Below, in pieces: positions 9,714 through 18,606 of a stretch of 64,000 nt of DNA. The notes below the pieces were generated by a model that worked only from the letters and a program-made list of their open reading frames with translations, searched no databases and was not told the DNA's origin. Origin of the DNA: Helicobacter sp. MIT 00-7814 (GTDB taxonomy: Bacteria > Campylobacterota > Campylobacteria > Campylobacterales > Helicobacteraceae); the NCBI RefSeq assembly GCF_003364115.1, contig NZ_NXLL01000006.1:18932-82931 (forward strand). Direction: 5' to 3'. How positions within the stretch are numbered: position 1 is the first letter of the stretch; every line of letters starts with the position of its first letter. A program made the translations under genes and the position numbers.

Positions 9714-10316
9714 ATGTTTGGAAAGTTTTTTAGAGTGGTGATTTTTAGCGCGATTTTTGTATGCGCGCCAAATTTAGCTGTAAATTTTACTAAAAAGGTG
9801 GATTCTCAAAACATAGCGCAAGTTAAAAAAATAGCAAGCACCCAAAATAACGAGCAACTTTTTTTCATGCCTTTTGAGCAAAAACAAGCCCTAAATGCGC
9901 TACTCTCTAGCTTTAAAAGCGCAAAGCAAAGCATACAAGTTTCAATCTATAGCTTCACAAATAAAGAAATCGCTAAAGCGCTCAAAGACGCGGCTGCACG
10001 CGGGGTAAAGGTAGCAATCATTTATGATAAAGACTCAAATGCTAAAAACAAAACCTCTACAATTGGCTATCTAGCAAAATACAAAAATATCTCAGTCTGC
10101 CTTTTAGAAGGGCTTGATGCAGGCAAATACAAAGGCATAATGCACCAAAAAATGGCAATTGTGGATTCTAGACTTCTTGTTTTAGGCTCGGCAAATTGGA
10201 GCAAAAGCGCGTTTGAATACAATTACGAAACCTTGCTTTTTAGCGACAACACGGAGTTTGTGGCAAAAGCACAGCGCACATTTGCCCTAATGGCGCAAAA
10301 ATGCCAAATGTTTTGA
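9714..10316 (+). CDS. nuc: Membrane/secreted nuclease of the phospholipase D superfamily
   Basis: A single HKD motif, HQKMAIVDSRLLVLGSANWS, with His144, Lys146 and Asp151, defines a one-domain PLD-type endonuclease that should act as a dimer. An N-terminal hydrophobic stretch (about residues 5-22) is a signal peptide or anchor, so the enzyme is exported. It is 200 residues, like bacterial Nuc. It lies next to the poly-E gene, as in H. pylori. Proposed role: degradation or processing of extracellular DNA. Confidence 0.9.
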   Translation: MFGKFFRVVIFSAIFVCAPNLAVNFTKKVDSQNIAQVKKIASTQNNEQLFFMPFEQKQALNALLSSFKSAKQSIQVSIYSFTNKEIAKALKDAAARGVKVAIIYDKDSNAKNKTSTIGYLAKYKNISVCLLEGLDAGKYKGIMHQKMAIVDSRLLVLGSANWSKSAFEYNYETLLFSDNTEFVAKAQRTFALMAQKCQMF

Positions 10317-10324
10317 AGCTAAAA

Positions 10325-10939
10325 TTAAAACCCAAGACATAGAATCTGCCAGAGTTTTTCCACCTCGCTATCTTCCAGCTCAATCGTGCTTGCTTGCTGC
10401 AAAAATCTTAAGATTTTTTGCTTATTAAACCTAGCGCCCTGCACGCATTTTGTATGTGCAAATAAAAACGCCCTGCCAAGCGTAATTTCAGAATCTAGCG
10501 CCTCTTCGCACACAAAGCATTTATCTTCTTCTCTCAAACGCCCTTCAAAGGACAAAAGCTGCGCATAAGATTCTAAAAGCGCGCGCAGTGGATTTTGTCG
10601 CTCAAGCTTTCTTGCACTTTTTTGCAAAAGCTCATAATAAAACGCCTCTATTTCAGAGACTTCATACAAGTGGCGCTCTAAAAGCTGAATAAATTTCTGC
10701 CAAATAAACACGCGCTCATATTCCCTCTCCCATGAATGCGCCAAATGCAAAATATTGCGCGCTTGTGGGAGATACACGCCCTCTATTTTTTGCTCGAAGT
10801 CGATTTTATAACCAAGTGCGATCGTGCTATGTCGCGCCCCATAGAATCGATAAAAACTGCTAAGGTGCGAAGGTGTGAGAATCTTTAACACCACATCTTC
10901 ATTTTTAGCTGGAGTGATTTTGAGTATATAGCCCTGCAT
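10325..10939 (-). CDS. recO: Recombination mediator RecO
   Basis: RecO-type protein of 204 residues. The N-terminal OB-fold region begins MQGYILKITPAKNEDVVLKIL, followed by an all-helical segment, and a CFVCEEAL pair of cysteines lies near residue 147. It is shorter than the E. coli protein, as is usual for epsilon-proteobacterial RecO, and sits near accD and rlmH as I recall from H. pylori. It is convergent with nuc, with an 8-base gap, and divergent from the inositol-phosphatase-like gene. Confidence 0.8.
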   Translation of the reverse strand: MQGYILKITPAKNEDVVLKILTPSHLSSFYRFYGARHSTIALGYKIDFEQKIEGVYLPQARNILHLAHSWEREYERVFIWQKFIQLLERHLYEVSEIEAFYYELLQKSARKLERQNPLRALLESYAQLLSFEGRLREEDKCFVCEEALDSEITLGRAFLFAHTKCVQGARFNKQKILRFLQQASTIELEDSEVEKLWQILCLGF

Positions 10940-10978
10940 ACGCGCCTTTAAAAAAGTAAGATTTTATAAAAAGTATTT

Positions 10979-10984
10979 TACAAT
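10979..10984 (+). promoter_or_regulatory. Probable -10 element for the 11012 gene
   Basis: TACAAT occurs 27 bases before the ATG at 11012, in the 72-base divergent gap with recO. The surrounding sequence is AT-rich with no evident -35. Assigned by consensus resemblance only. Confidence 0.35.
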
Positions 10985-11011
10985 GCCTAAAATTTATTCT
11001 CAAGGTTTGGT

Positions 11012-11809
11012 ATGAAAAATCTTTCAAAGCCCACAAAAAGCCAGATTCCAAAGCAGATTCAAAGTCCATTTCAAAGTCCATTTTTTGAATCTTGCATAAA
11101 TGCTAGCAAAGAAATTATCACAAAGCTAAATACAAAAGAGCAGGCACTTTTCACCAAAGGCACAAGGGGCAATGGCGGGGATATTAGCATAGGCGCGGAT
11201 TTGATGAGTGAAGAGATTTTTAAGCGCGCATTTTTGCCTTTATGCAGTATAGATTCTGAAGAAAGTGGCTTTATGCAAGGTGGGAGCAGTGATATTTTGG
11301 TGCTTGATCCCCTTGATGGGAGTGACAATTTTCTTTCACATATTCCCTACTATGGCGCATCTTTGGCACTTTGTGATGGAAAAAGAGAAGTCAAAGAAGC
11401 AGCGATTATAAATTTTTGCACCCAAACAATGCTTTTTGGTAATTTAGAATCCACTTGGGAAATCCCGCTAAATGCGCCTGAATGCGCACAAAAGATTCTT
11501 AAATGTGATACACAATCCCCAAAATGTGGCGTGTTTGAGAAAGCCTACTCAAATCCACTTTTTGCGCTAAAGTTAAAAGAAAATGGCTTAAAATTCCGCT
11601 CGCTAGGTGCGAGTGCGCTTTCTCTTAGCCTCGCGCATAAGGTAAAATTTATGCTGTTTTTAGGCACGATTAGGGAATATGATTGCAAGGCGGGATTGTT
11701 TTTGTGTAGAGATTTGTATATTTCACATACGCAAGATTCTCTACTTATAAGCAAAGATAAGCAAACTTTTGCTATTATCACGCAGCTTTTAAATCAACAG
11801 CAAATTTAA
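11012..11809 (+). CDS. Inositol monophosphatase/CysQ-family phosphatase
   Basis: Mg-dependent phosphatase of the IMPase/FBPase superfamily, 265 residues. The metal-binding motif LDPLDGSDNFLSHIPYYG matches the DPxDGTxNF signature with Ser for Thr, and an upstream acidic pair (SIDSEES) would supply further ligands. The downstream family motif is present as the degenerate YDCKAGLFLCRDL (normally WDxAAG), so substrate preference is uncertain: inositol phosphate, fructose bisphosphate or 3'-phosphoadenosine phosphate. It precedes accD by 30 bases in the same direction. Confidence 0.75.
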   Translation: MKNLSKPTKSQIPKQIQSPFQSPFFESCINASKEIITKLNTKEQALFTKGTRGNGGDISIGADLMSEEIFKRAFLPLCSIDSEESGFMQGGSSDILVLDPLDGSDNFLSHIPYYGASLALCDGKREVKEAAIINFCTQTMLFGNLESTWEIPLNAPECAQKILKCDTQSPKCGVFEKAYSNPLFALKLKENGLKFRSLGASALSLSLAHKVKFMLFLGTIREYDCKAGLFLCRDLYISHTQDSLLISKDKQTFAIITQLLNQQQI

Positions 11810-11839
11810 GGCTTTTTAGGGCTTTAGTAAGGATTTGTA

Positions 11840-12703
11840 ATGTCATTTAGCGATTTTTTTAAAACAAAAAAAACTGAGCCACGAGCCCAAAATTCCGATG
11901 CGCCATCACATTGGATAAAATGCCCAAGTTGCGGGGCGCTCATGTATTACAAAGAGATTTTTTCACAATCTCATGTCTGCCCCAAATGCAATTACCACTT
12001 CAGAATCTCTGCAAGCGAGCGTATCGGACTTTTATGCGATAGTTTCAAAGAGTTTGATAAAGAATTGCGCCCGATTGATCCACTAGAATTTGTCGATAAA
12101 AAAAGCTACAAAAAGCGCATTCAAGAAGGCGAGGCAAAAACAGGCAGAGCAAGTTCAGTCATCGCTGGAGAGGCATTTATAAATGGCTTAGGCGTGCAGT
12201 TGGTGGTGTTTGATTTTGATTTTATGGGTGGCTCTTTAGGATCAGTTGAGGGCGAAAAAATCGTGCGTGCGATAAATCGCGCCATCACCTCACGCCAACC
12301 GCTTATCATCTGCTCTACAAGCGGTGGCGCGCGCATGCAAGAATCCACCTTCTCTCTTATGCAAATGGCAAAAACCTCCGCCGCGCTTAACAAGCTAAGC
12401 GAAGCCAAACTTCCTTTTATCTCTGTGCTTTCAGATCCTACATTTGGTGGCGTGAGCGCGAGTTTTGCATTTTTGGGTGATATCATCATCGCGGAGCCGG
12501 GTGCGATTATCGGCTTTGCTGGACCGCGTGTGATTAAGCAAACTATTGGCGCGGATTTACCGCAAGGATTCCAAACAGCGGAATTTTTGCTCGAACACGG
12601 ACTTATTGATATGGTTGTAGAGCGCAAGGATTTGAAAAAAACGCTTTTTGATCTTTGCAAGTTTTTGACGCAAAAAAATGAAGTGCAACCTATATTGTAT
12701 TAG
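11840..12703 (+). CDS. accD: Acetyl-CoA carboxylase carboxyltransferase subunit beta
   Basis: Beta subunit of the carboxyltransferase that makes malonyl-CoA for fatty acid synthesis. An N-terminal zinc ribbon has Cys28, Cys31, Cys47 and Cys50. The crotonase-fold carboxyltransferase domain contains [20 protein letters not shown] and a Gly-rich segment [16 protein letters not shown]. It is 287 residues, standard length. Its 3' end overlaps rlmH by 26 bases. Confidence 0.95.
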   Translation: MSFSDFFKTKKTEPRAQNSDAPSHWIKCPSCGALMYYKEIFSQSHVCPKCNYHFRISASERIGLLCDSFKEFDKELRPIDPLEFVDKKSYKKRIQEGEAKTGRASSVIAGEAFINGLGVQLVVFDFDFMGGSLGSVEGEKIVRAINRAITSRQPLIICSTSGGARMQESTFSLMQMAKTSAALNKLSEAKLPFISVLSDPTFGGVSASFAFLGDIIIAEPGAIIGFAGPRVIKQTIGADLPQGFQTAEFLLEHGLIDMVVERKDLKKTLFDLCKFLTQKNEVQPILY

Positions 12704-13136
12704 TCGGGCAGATTCCGAGATTGAAGCGATGGTTAGGGACTTTGGAATGAAAATTCAAGGCTTTGGCGCAAAACTTAGCGTGATTGATATTTTCACGCCT
12801 GCCATTGCTAAGGCGCAAAAAATCTCCGCGCAAAAAGCAAGGGAATCTTACACCAACGCGCTAAGCCCATTTATCAAACCCCACGCGCAAAATATCGCCC
12901 TGCACCCGCAGGCAAAAATGCTAGATTCTTTTCAATTTGCACAAACTTTTGAAAACAAACAAGAAGTAAATTTTTTTATCGGCGGGGCGTATGGCTTTGA
13001 AGAAGCTTTTTTACAAAAGCTTAAAACCCTCTCCTTAAGCCCGCTCACACTTAGTCATAAAATCGCAAAGCTTGTGCTGTGTGAGCAGATTTATCGCGCA
13101 CTTAGCATTTTGGCAAAGCACCCCTATCATAAGTAG
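12678..13136 (+). CDS. rlmH: 23S rRNA (pseudouridine1915-N3)-methyltransferase RlmH
   Basis: SPOUT methyltransferase that modifies pseudouridine 1915 of 23S rRNA. The SAM-binding loop FFIGGAYGF and the C-terminal [24 protein letters not shown] and KHPYHK blocks are the RlmH family signature. It is 152 residues. It overlaps the accD end by 26 bases, the same order as in H. pylori. Confidence 0.93.
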   Translation: MKCNLYCISRADSEIEAMVRDFGMKIQGFGAKLSVIDIFTPAIAKAQKISAQKARESYTNALSPFIKPHAQNIALHPQAKMLDSFQFAQTFENKQEVNFFIGGAYGFEEAFLQKLKTLSLSPLTLSHKIAKLVLCEQIYRALSILAKHPYHK

Positions 13137-13172
13137 CGTTCATCTTGTTTTAATGGAGGTTTGGAAAGTTTC

Positions 13173-13580
13173 ATGGATTACGCGTTTTTTGAGAATTTGT
13201 TGAAAGAAAGAAAGAAAAAGCTTGAGGATTCATTGTTTGAAAAAAATGAGATTTTGCGTGAGTGGAATAATTCGCATTTTAGTGACGATGGTGATGTAGT
13301 CGCAGCGAGCGCACATGGGAATAAGACGATTTCCATTATGGAGCTGCAGAAAAAAGAGATACAAGAAATCGAGCATTCCTTAGAAAAAATCAAAAACAAA
13401 ACCTATGGAATCTGCGAGATGTGCGATGAGGAGATTAGCATCGAGCGTTTAAAAATCAAGCCTCACGCAAAATATTGTATCCAATGTCGCGAATACTTTG
13501 AGAAAACTCAGCATTTGCAGGATAAATTTAAGAATCTAAAAACGAAGGGTTCAAACACAAAGGAATTTGATGAAATTTAA
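13173..13580 (+). CDS. dksA: DksA/TraR-family zinc-finger regulator
   Basis: RNA polymerase-binding transcription factor of the DksA family, 135 residues. The N-terminal half is a Lys/Glu-rich coiled coil and the C-terminus holds a four-Cys zinc finger (Cys81, Cys84, Cys102, Cys105). Start choice: the ATG at 13173 is preceded by GGAAAG and GGAGG; a TTG at 13161 is too close to the GGAGG. The 3' end overlaps the next gene by 11 bases. Confidence 0.88.
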   Translation: MDYAFFENLLKERKKKLEDSLFEKNEILREWNNSHFSDDGDVVAASAHGNKTISIMELQKKEIQEIEHSLEKIKNKTYGICEMCDEEISIERLKIKPHAKYCIQCREYFEKTQHLQDKFKNLKTKGSNTKEFDEI

Positions 13581-14595
13581 ATACTACATGGCTTTTAGCG
13601 CCATTTTTTGCTTTCTGCTTGGCATTTATGCCTATAGCTTAGATTTGGGAAGTTATAGCTTTATAGTGCCACATTTTCATAATGAAATCACCCTGCCAAT
13701 CGCGCTGTGGCTGATTTTGCTTATATTTATTTTCTTTATTTGCACGCTGGTGCTTTTTGGCGCGAGCTTTGCGCTTGAGCTTGTGCGCTCTTATCAGACA
13801 AAAAGCGATTTTGACAAGCTTTTATCACAGATAAATTCCCAAGCACTCAACAAGCCGATTGAAAACAAAGTCTATAAAAACGCTAATATCGCAAGTATTT
13901 CTAAGATTCTCGCGCGCTTTTATCTCAAACCGCGCTTAGATTCTAAGGAATGCTTTGAGCCAAAGATTGACAAACTTTTTGAAGATTATAAAAATGTGAT
14001 GAGTGGCAAAAATGTGGATTTGAAAGCCTACAGCCTTGATAAGGAAAATAAATTTAGCATACAAAATAACAAAAACAAAATCAAAGAGGATAAAAAATTT
14101 GCCTTTAGTGTGCTTACAAAGGCTGAACCAAAGGAGTTAAGGGATTTTGCGATTAAGGAGATTCTCAAACTCGGGGATAAAAAAGAGCTAGAAAAATTAT
14201 TTTCTTATGAAATCAAGCTAGAGCCTTGCATGAAAGAATCTTTAATCGAAGCTTTTATGCGCGAAAAAGACGCATTTAGCACAGATTTTTTGGCAAAAAG
14301 CTTGCAACAAGTGGGCTTTACGCAAAGCGATTATCTCAATCTTGCAAAAAGCGCAAAGGGGATTTTAGAGCCAGATTCTTGGTATAAGCTTTTTGAAAAT
14401 CTTGCAAATAGCGATGAGAAAGCAGAAATCGCGCTTTTTTATGTCATGCTAGAACTAGAAATGATTGATAAAGTGCGCGAGCGCAGGGCACTGCATGGCA
14501 AGGACGAACTGCGCTTTATTGATGCGTATTTGGACTTGCGCGATACCTCAAAGCGTCGCTACGGGCTTGATATCTTTTTTAATCAGTTTAGCTAA
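13570..14595 (+). CDS. Unrecognised membrane-anchored protein
   Basis: I do not recognise this 341-residue protein. It has two membrane segments near the N-terminus (about residues 4-24 and 38-62), then a large soluble region rich in Lys, Leu, Phe and Glu that looks all-helical. No catalytic motif was seen. The start overlaps the dksA end and the glcD-like gene follows 10 bases later, so the three probably form one operon. A scaffold or HEAT-like helical role is only a guess. Confidence 0.7.
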   Translation: MKFKYYMAFSAIFCFLLGIYAYSLDLGSYSFIVPHFHNEITLPIALWLILLIFIFFICTLVLFGASFALELVRSYQTKSDFDKLLSQINSQALNKPIENKVYKNANIASISKILARFYLKPRLDSKECFEPKIDKLFEDYKNVMSGKNVDLKAYSLDKENKFSIQNNKNKIKEDKKFAFSVLTKAEPKELRDFAIKEILKLGDKKELEKLFSYEIKLEPCMKESLIEAFMREKDAFSTDFLAKSLQQVGFTQSDYLNLAKSAKGILEPDSWYKLFENLANSDEKAEIALFYVMLELEMIDKVRERRALHGKDELRFIDAYLDLRDTSKRRYGLDIFFNQFS

Positions 14596-14605
14596 AGGAA
14601 GCGCG

Positions 14606-15982
14606 ATGCTAGAATCTAAACATTTTTCAGCCCTGCAAAATATCGTAGGCAAGGAAGACTGCCACAATGACAAGGCGCATTTAATCGCGTATTGCTATGA
14701 CGCTACGCGCGAGCGCTACGAGCCTGATGCGGTGGTGTATCCGCAAGATGAAAAGGAAGTAAGCGCGATTCTCAAATATTGCAATGAACATAAAATCGCC
14801 ATTATCCCACGCGGTGCGGGAAGTGGCTTTACCGGTGGCGCGCTGCCTGCAAATGGCGGGATAATTTTGGCGATGGAAAAATATTTCAATAAGATTCTAG
14901 AAATTGATGAAAAAAACCTTATCGCGCGCGTGCAACCCGGCGTGGTGAATAAACTCTTTCAAAACGAAGTCGAAAAACGCGGGCTTTTCTATCCGCCAGA
15001 TCCTGCAAGTCAAGACTATAGCACACTTGGGGGCAATGTAAGCGAAAATGCCGGTGGTATGCGCGCTGCAAAATATGGAATCACCAAAGACTATGTAATG
15101 GCATTGCGCGCGGTGTTACCAAATGGCGAGATAATCCGCGCGGGCAAAAAGACGATAAAAGATGTCGCAGGCTATAACATAGTAGGTACGCTGATTGCCA
15201 GCGAAGGCACGCTAGCGGTGCTTACAGAGCTTACTTTAAAGCTTATTGCCAAGCCAAAATTTAAGCGTTCAGCCATGGGGATTTTTGATAGCATAAATGA
15301 CGCGATGAATGCGGTGTATAAAAGCATGGCAAGCGGGCTTAGCCCGGTGGCGATGGAGTTTTTGGATAATCTTAGTATCCGTGCGGTGGAGGAGCGATTT
15401 CATAAAGGATTGCCTATTAATGCTGGTGCGATACTTATCACGCAGGTTGATGGCGATTTGCCAGAAGTGATTAATTATCAACTAAGCGCGCTAGAATCGA
15501 AGTTTAAAGAAAATGGTTGCAAAGAATTTAAAATCGCTCAAAACGAGCAAGAAGAAGAGGACTTGTGGTTTGCACGGCGTAATGTGAGCCAAAGTATCAC
15601 AATCTATGGCAAAAAAAAGCTAAACGAAGATATCACCGTTCCGCGCGCGCGATTGCCTGAATTGCTTGAAGGAATAGGAAAAGTGAGTGAAAAATATGGC
15701 TTTAAGATTCCATGTTTTGGACATACCGGCGATGGCAATGTGCATACAAATGTGATGGTGGCGGATTTGAAAGATTTAGAAAAAGGACATGAGGCGATAA
15801 CGGAGATTTTTAAGCTCGCAGTGGAGCTGGAAGGCACACTTAGTGGCGAGCATGGCATTGGGCTTTCAAAAGCGCCATTTATGCACCTAGCTTTTAGCGA
15901 AGCGGAAATGGAGCTTTTTAGAAGTCTCAAGCGCGCCTTTGATCCAAATAATATTTTAAATCCGGGCAAAATGGGATTATAA
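14606..15982 (+). CDS. glcD: FAD-linked oxidase, GlcD/lactate dehydrogenase type
   Basis: FAD-binding 2-hydroxyacid dehydrogenase, 458 residues. The N-terminal FAD (PCMH) domain carries IPRGAGSGFTGGALP, PPDPASQDYSTLGGNVSENA and DVAGYNIVGTLIASEG. The C-terminal oxidase domain holds CFGHTGDGNVHTN and SGEHGIG, which are cofactor and active-site segments of the GlcD/D-lactate dehydrogenase family. Glycolate and D-lactate are both plausible substrates. The ATG at 14606 follows AAAGGAAG; an earlier start would lie inside the preceding gene. Confidence 0.88.
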   Translation: MLESKHFSALQNIVGKEDCHNDKAHLIAYCYDATRERYEPDAVVYPQDEKEVSAILKYCNEHKIAIIPRGAGSGFTGGALPANGGIILAMEKYFNKILEIDEKNLIARVQPGVVNKLFQNEVEKRGLFYPPDPASQDYSTLGGNVSENAGGMRAAKYGITKDYVMALRAVLPNGEIIRAGKKTIKDVAGYNIVGTLIASEGTLAVLTELTLKLIAKPKFKRSAMGIFDSINDAMNAVYKSMASGLSPVAMEFLDNLSIRAVEERFHKGLPINAGAILITQVDGDLPEVINYQLSALESKFKENGCKEFKIAQNEQEEEDLWFARRNVSQSITIYGKKKLNEDITVPRARLPELLEGIGKVSEKYGFKIPCFGHTGDGNVHTNVMVADLKDLEKGHEAITEIFKLAVELEGTLSGEHGIGLSKAPFMHLAFSEAEMELFRSLKRAFDPNNILNPGKMGL

Positions 15983-16000
15983 AAATCTAAAGGAGATTCT

Positions 16001-16378
16001 ATGAAAAAGCTTGCGATTTTGGCGGTTTTGGTTTGTTCTTTGCTTTTTGGCGATGATTGGGACGATGATTATTGGAAGGAGAGGACTTTTATGAATAAGA
16101 AAAATCTTGGATTTGCTCTTTGTGTAAAAACATTTTACAAAGACTTGCCAAGCGAAATAGCAGACGCTTCTAAGGCTTTTAATTCAATCGACTTTACTGA
16201 CCCAGATGATTTTGAAAGAATTCCTAAATTTATCCATGCTAATATTGATCGCTATATGCCAAACTTCAAACACCCAGAACGCTACCCTGAAAAATGGTAT
16301 TTTGTAGCTTGTTTGGATATGTATAATTCTGAAGAGTATGAAGATATGATACGAAGGAAGGGCAAATACGCTAAGTGA
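16001..16378 (+). CDS. Small secreted protein resembling Tai4-type immunity proteins (copy 1)
   Basis: Protein of 125 residues with a clear signal peptide (first about 17 residues, ending near SLLFG). The mature part has two single Cys residues in the contexts GFALCVKTFY and ACLDMYNSEEYEDMI. The pattern of a Cys in the first helix plus a late CLDxYxSxEYxxxI helix resembles, from memory, the Tai4 family of periplasmic immunity proteins against type VI amidase effectors. No effector gene is adjacent. It has a GGAGATTCT ribosome site, and the stop overlaps the frame of the next gene. Confidence 0.6.
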   Translation: MKKLAILAVLVCSLLFGDDWDDDYWKERTFMNKKNLGFALCVKTFYKDLPSEIADASKAFNSIDFTDPDDFERIPKFIHANIDRYMPNFKHPERYPEKWYFVACLDMYNSEEYEDMIRRKGKYAK

Positions 16379-16392
16379 AAAAAGGAGATTGC

Positions 16393-16905
16393 ATGAAGCA
16401 TCTTGCATTGCTAGTTTTGCTGGGGGTTTCTATGTGCTTATGTGCGGAGGAATGTTTGGATTATGATGACAAGAGCAGTTCATCATATCTTAGTAGCAAG
16501 CAGTTTTCTCAAGATCTAAATTTTGCTAGAGTGCATATGGTAAAGACGATGAAAGACTATGGGTTTGGCGTCTGTCTTAGATATTTTGATTTGGATTCAA
16601 GGAAAGAGGATGAAATGAATTATTTTCAGAAACATTTAAGAGATATAGAATCTAGAAAATGGAAAGATGATCGTTGCATCACAACAGATAAAGGAAAAAG
16701 GATAAAAGAGGAAGTTGAAAACTATGTCATAGATTATAGGAGAAAATCAGTAGAATCATACAAAAACATCGTAACAGAAGCCCGACTTAAAGAAATGCTA
16801 GAAACCCCTCCGCTTTTAGCATGGTGTTTGTCCTTTTATGAATCCAAAGAATACCACGATGAGATAGAGCGCATAGTCAAAAAATACTGCAAGGATTGCA
16901 AGTAG
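16393..16905 (+). CDS. Small secreted protein resembling Tai4-type immunity proteins (copy 2)
   Basis: Protein of 170 residues with a signal peptide (MKHLALLVLLGVSMCLCAEE). It is a diverged paralogue of the upstream gene: GFGVCLRYF matches GFALCVKTF, and AWCLSFYESKEYHDEIERI matches the C-terminal helix of copy 1. It is longer in the middle, with a charged insert. The ATG at 16393 follows AAAGGAG, 15 bases after the upstream stop; a GTG at 16375 is rejected because the signal peptide begins at the ATG. A hairpin covers its stop codon. Confidence 0.6.
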   Translation: MKHLALLVLLGVSMCLCAEECLDYDDKSSSSYLSSKQFSQDLNFARVHMVKTMKDYGFGVCLRYFDLDSRKEDEMNYFQKHLRDIESRKWKDDRCITTDKGKRIKEEVENYVIDYRRKSVESYKNIVTEARLKEMLETPPLLAWCLSFYESKEYHDEIERIVKKYCKDCK

Positions 16906-16917
16906 CTTTGCAATCCT
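16892..16917 (+). terminator. Hairpin over the stop of the 16393 gene
   Basis: A perfect 10-base stem, AGGATTGCAA (16892-16901) and TTGCAATCCT (16908-16917), encloses a 6-base loop containing the TAG stop. There is no T run after it, so it is not a classic intrinsic terminator, but it lies in the 52-base gap between convergent genes and could stop transcription or stabilise the 3' end. Confidence 0.5.
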
Positions 16918-16957
16918 AAATGAAGCTAAACTAAAGAGATTTGCCTATTTTATCTAT

Positions 16958-18391
16958 TTATAGTCGCTCTTTGAGTAGCTCATTTACACGCGCGGGATTT
17001 GCACCTTTGGCACTCTTCATCACTTGCCCGACAAAGAATCCAAAAAGCTTGTCTTTCCCACTTTTGTATTCCGCGACTTTATCAGCATTTGCCGCGATGA
17101 TGGATTCTATCGCGCTAATAATTGCGCCATCATCATTTACCTGCGCTAGCCCCATAGATTCTATGAGAGAATCCACATCGCCACCTTTTTGCTCCACTAG
17201 CACATCTAAAATTTCCTTAGCACTTTTGCCACTTATTTTGCTAGATTCTACACGCAAAACAAGCGTGGCTAAGGTTTTAGAATCTATCCCGCAAGTTTGC
17301 AAGGTATTTTCACCCTTTAATCGCCCCAAAAGCTCGTTTGTAAGCCAATTTTGCGCTCCTTTTGCGCTTGCGCCAAATTCTAGCATGCTTTCAAAAAACT
17401 GCGTGAGCTCTAGCTGGCTTATTAGCACCTTTGCCTGCGCCTCGCTTAGCCCAAAGTCCGCCACATAGCGCGCGCATTTAGCATCTGGCATTTCTGGAAT
17501 CTGCCTGCCCTCACTCATCAATGCTTCATCAATAAACACCGGTAACAAATCCGGATCCGGGAAATAGCGATAATCCGCCGCCTCTTCCTTGCCACGCATA
17601 GATCGCGTCTCACCTTTTGCAGTGTCAAAAAGGCGCGTTTCCTGCACGACTTCGCGCTCATATTTACCATCTTCCCATGCTTCTATTTGGCGCGCAACTT
17701 CGTATTCTATGGCTTTTTGGATAAATTTAAAAGAGTTTAGATTCTTTATCTCCACGCGCGTATAAAGCTTAGTATCGCCTTTTGGGCGGATAGAGACATT
17801 CGCATCACAGCGGAAGCTCCCTTCTTGCATATTTGCGTCACTTATTCCCAAAAAGCGCACGATAGAATGCAACTTTTTAAGATACGCCACCGCCTCGCTA
17901 GAATCTCGCATATCCGGCTCGCTGACAATCTCAAGCAATGGCGTGCAAGCGCGGTTTAAATCCACTTTTGAGACATTGCCCTCATGGATATTTTTGCCCG
18001 CGTCTTCTTCGAGGTGTGCGCGCGTGACGCCGATTGTTTTACTGCCATTTTCTAGCTCGATTTCTATGTTTCCGCGCCCAACGATTGGGATTTCGTATTG
18101 GCTGATTTGGTAGGCTTTTGGCAAGTCGGGGTAGAAGTAGTTTTTGCGCGCAAATATGGAGTTTTGGTTGATTTGTGCATCTATCGCGGTGCCAAAAGAG
18201 ATTGCCTTTTTCACTGCTTCGCGATTGAGCACAGGCAATGCGCCCGGAAGCCCCAAACAAGTTGGGCAGACATTTTTATTTGGCTCATCGCCAAAGCTCG
18301 TCGCACAGGAGCAAAAAATCTTAGTGCGCGTGTTTAGCTGTACATGCACTTCTAAGCCAATGATGGTTTCAAACATAGTATTTGCACTCAC
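16958..18391 (-). CDS. gatB: Asp/Glu-tRNA amidotransferase subunit B
   Basis: Subunit B of GatCAB, which converts Glu-tRNA-Gln and Asp-tRNA-Asn to the amidated forms; Helicobacter needs this route. The N-terminus has the family start [20 protein letters not shown], with a Cys-containing zinc region ([18 protein letters not shown]) and [12 protein letters not shown]. The C-terminal YqeY-like domain ends [14 protein letters not shown]. It is 477 residues. A GTG at 18391 is favoured by AAAGGA six bases before it; the ATG five codons later is the alternative. Confidence 0.95.
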   Translation of the reverse strand: MSANTMFETIIGLEVHVQLNTRTKIFCSCATSFGDEPNKNVCPTCLGLPGALPVLNREAVKKAISFGTAIDAQINQNSIFARKNYFYPDLPKAYQISQYEIPIVGRGNIEIELENGSKTIGVTRAHLEEDAGKNIHEGNVSKVDLNRACTPLLEIVSEPDMRDSSEAVAYLKKLHSIVRFLGISDANMQEGSFRCDANVSIRPKGDTKLYTRVEIKNLNSFKFIQKAIEYEVARQIEAWEDGKYEREVVQETRLFDTAKGETRSMRGKEEAADYRYFPDPDLLPVFIDEALMSEGRQIPEMPDAKCARYVADFGLSEAQAKVLISQLELTQFFESMLEFGASAKGAQNWLTNELLGRLKGENTLQTCGIDSKTLATLVLRVESSKISGKSAKEILDVLVEQKGGDVDSLIESMGLAQVNDDGAIISAIESIIAANADKVAEYKSGKDKLFGFFVGQVMKSAKGANPARVNELLKERL

Positions 18392-18416
18392 TTGATATCC
18401 TTTAGGTAAGCTTTTA

Positions 18417-18443
18417 AAGGCGCAAGTATAGCAAAAGCGCCTT
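18417..18443 (-). promoter_or_regulatory. gatB: gatB promoter region with flanking inverted repeat
   Basis: On the (-) strand, TATACT (18430-18425) is a good -10 element about 34 bases upstream of the gatB GTG. It lies in the 13-base centre of an inverted repeat AAGGCGC/GCGCCTT (18417-18423 and 18437-18443). The repeat could be an operator or a chance hairpin. Confidence 0.35.
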
Positions 18444-18488
18444 AAAATTTAGGAAAAGGAAAAAATCTCAAAAATTTAATAGTAATAT

Positions 18489-18513
18489 ATTGTTATAGTA
18501 ACAATTTTATACT
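18489..18513 (+). promoter_or_regulatory. RND pump promoter with palindromic operator
   Basis: A perfect 7-base inverted repeat with a 3-base centre, ATTGTTA-TAG-TAACAAT (18489-18505), sits directly before TATACT (18508-18513), a likely -10 for the adaptor gene at 18607. The location between -35 and -10 positions is what is expected of a TetR-type repressor operator, as in CmeR control of cmeABC in Campylobacter. No regulator gene is adjacent. Confidence 0.5.
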
Positions 18514-18606
18514 ATACTTCGCCCTTACTTTGGAAATATAGAATCTCAACCTAATTAAATTAATAGAGATAACAAAGTTTAAGTATTTTACCTAAGGAGT
18601 AAGACA

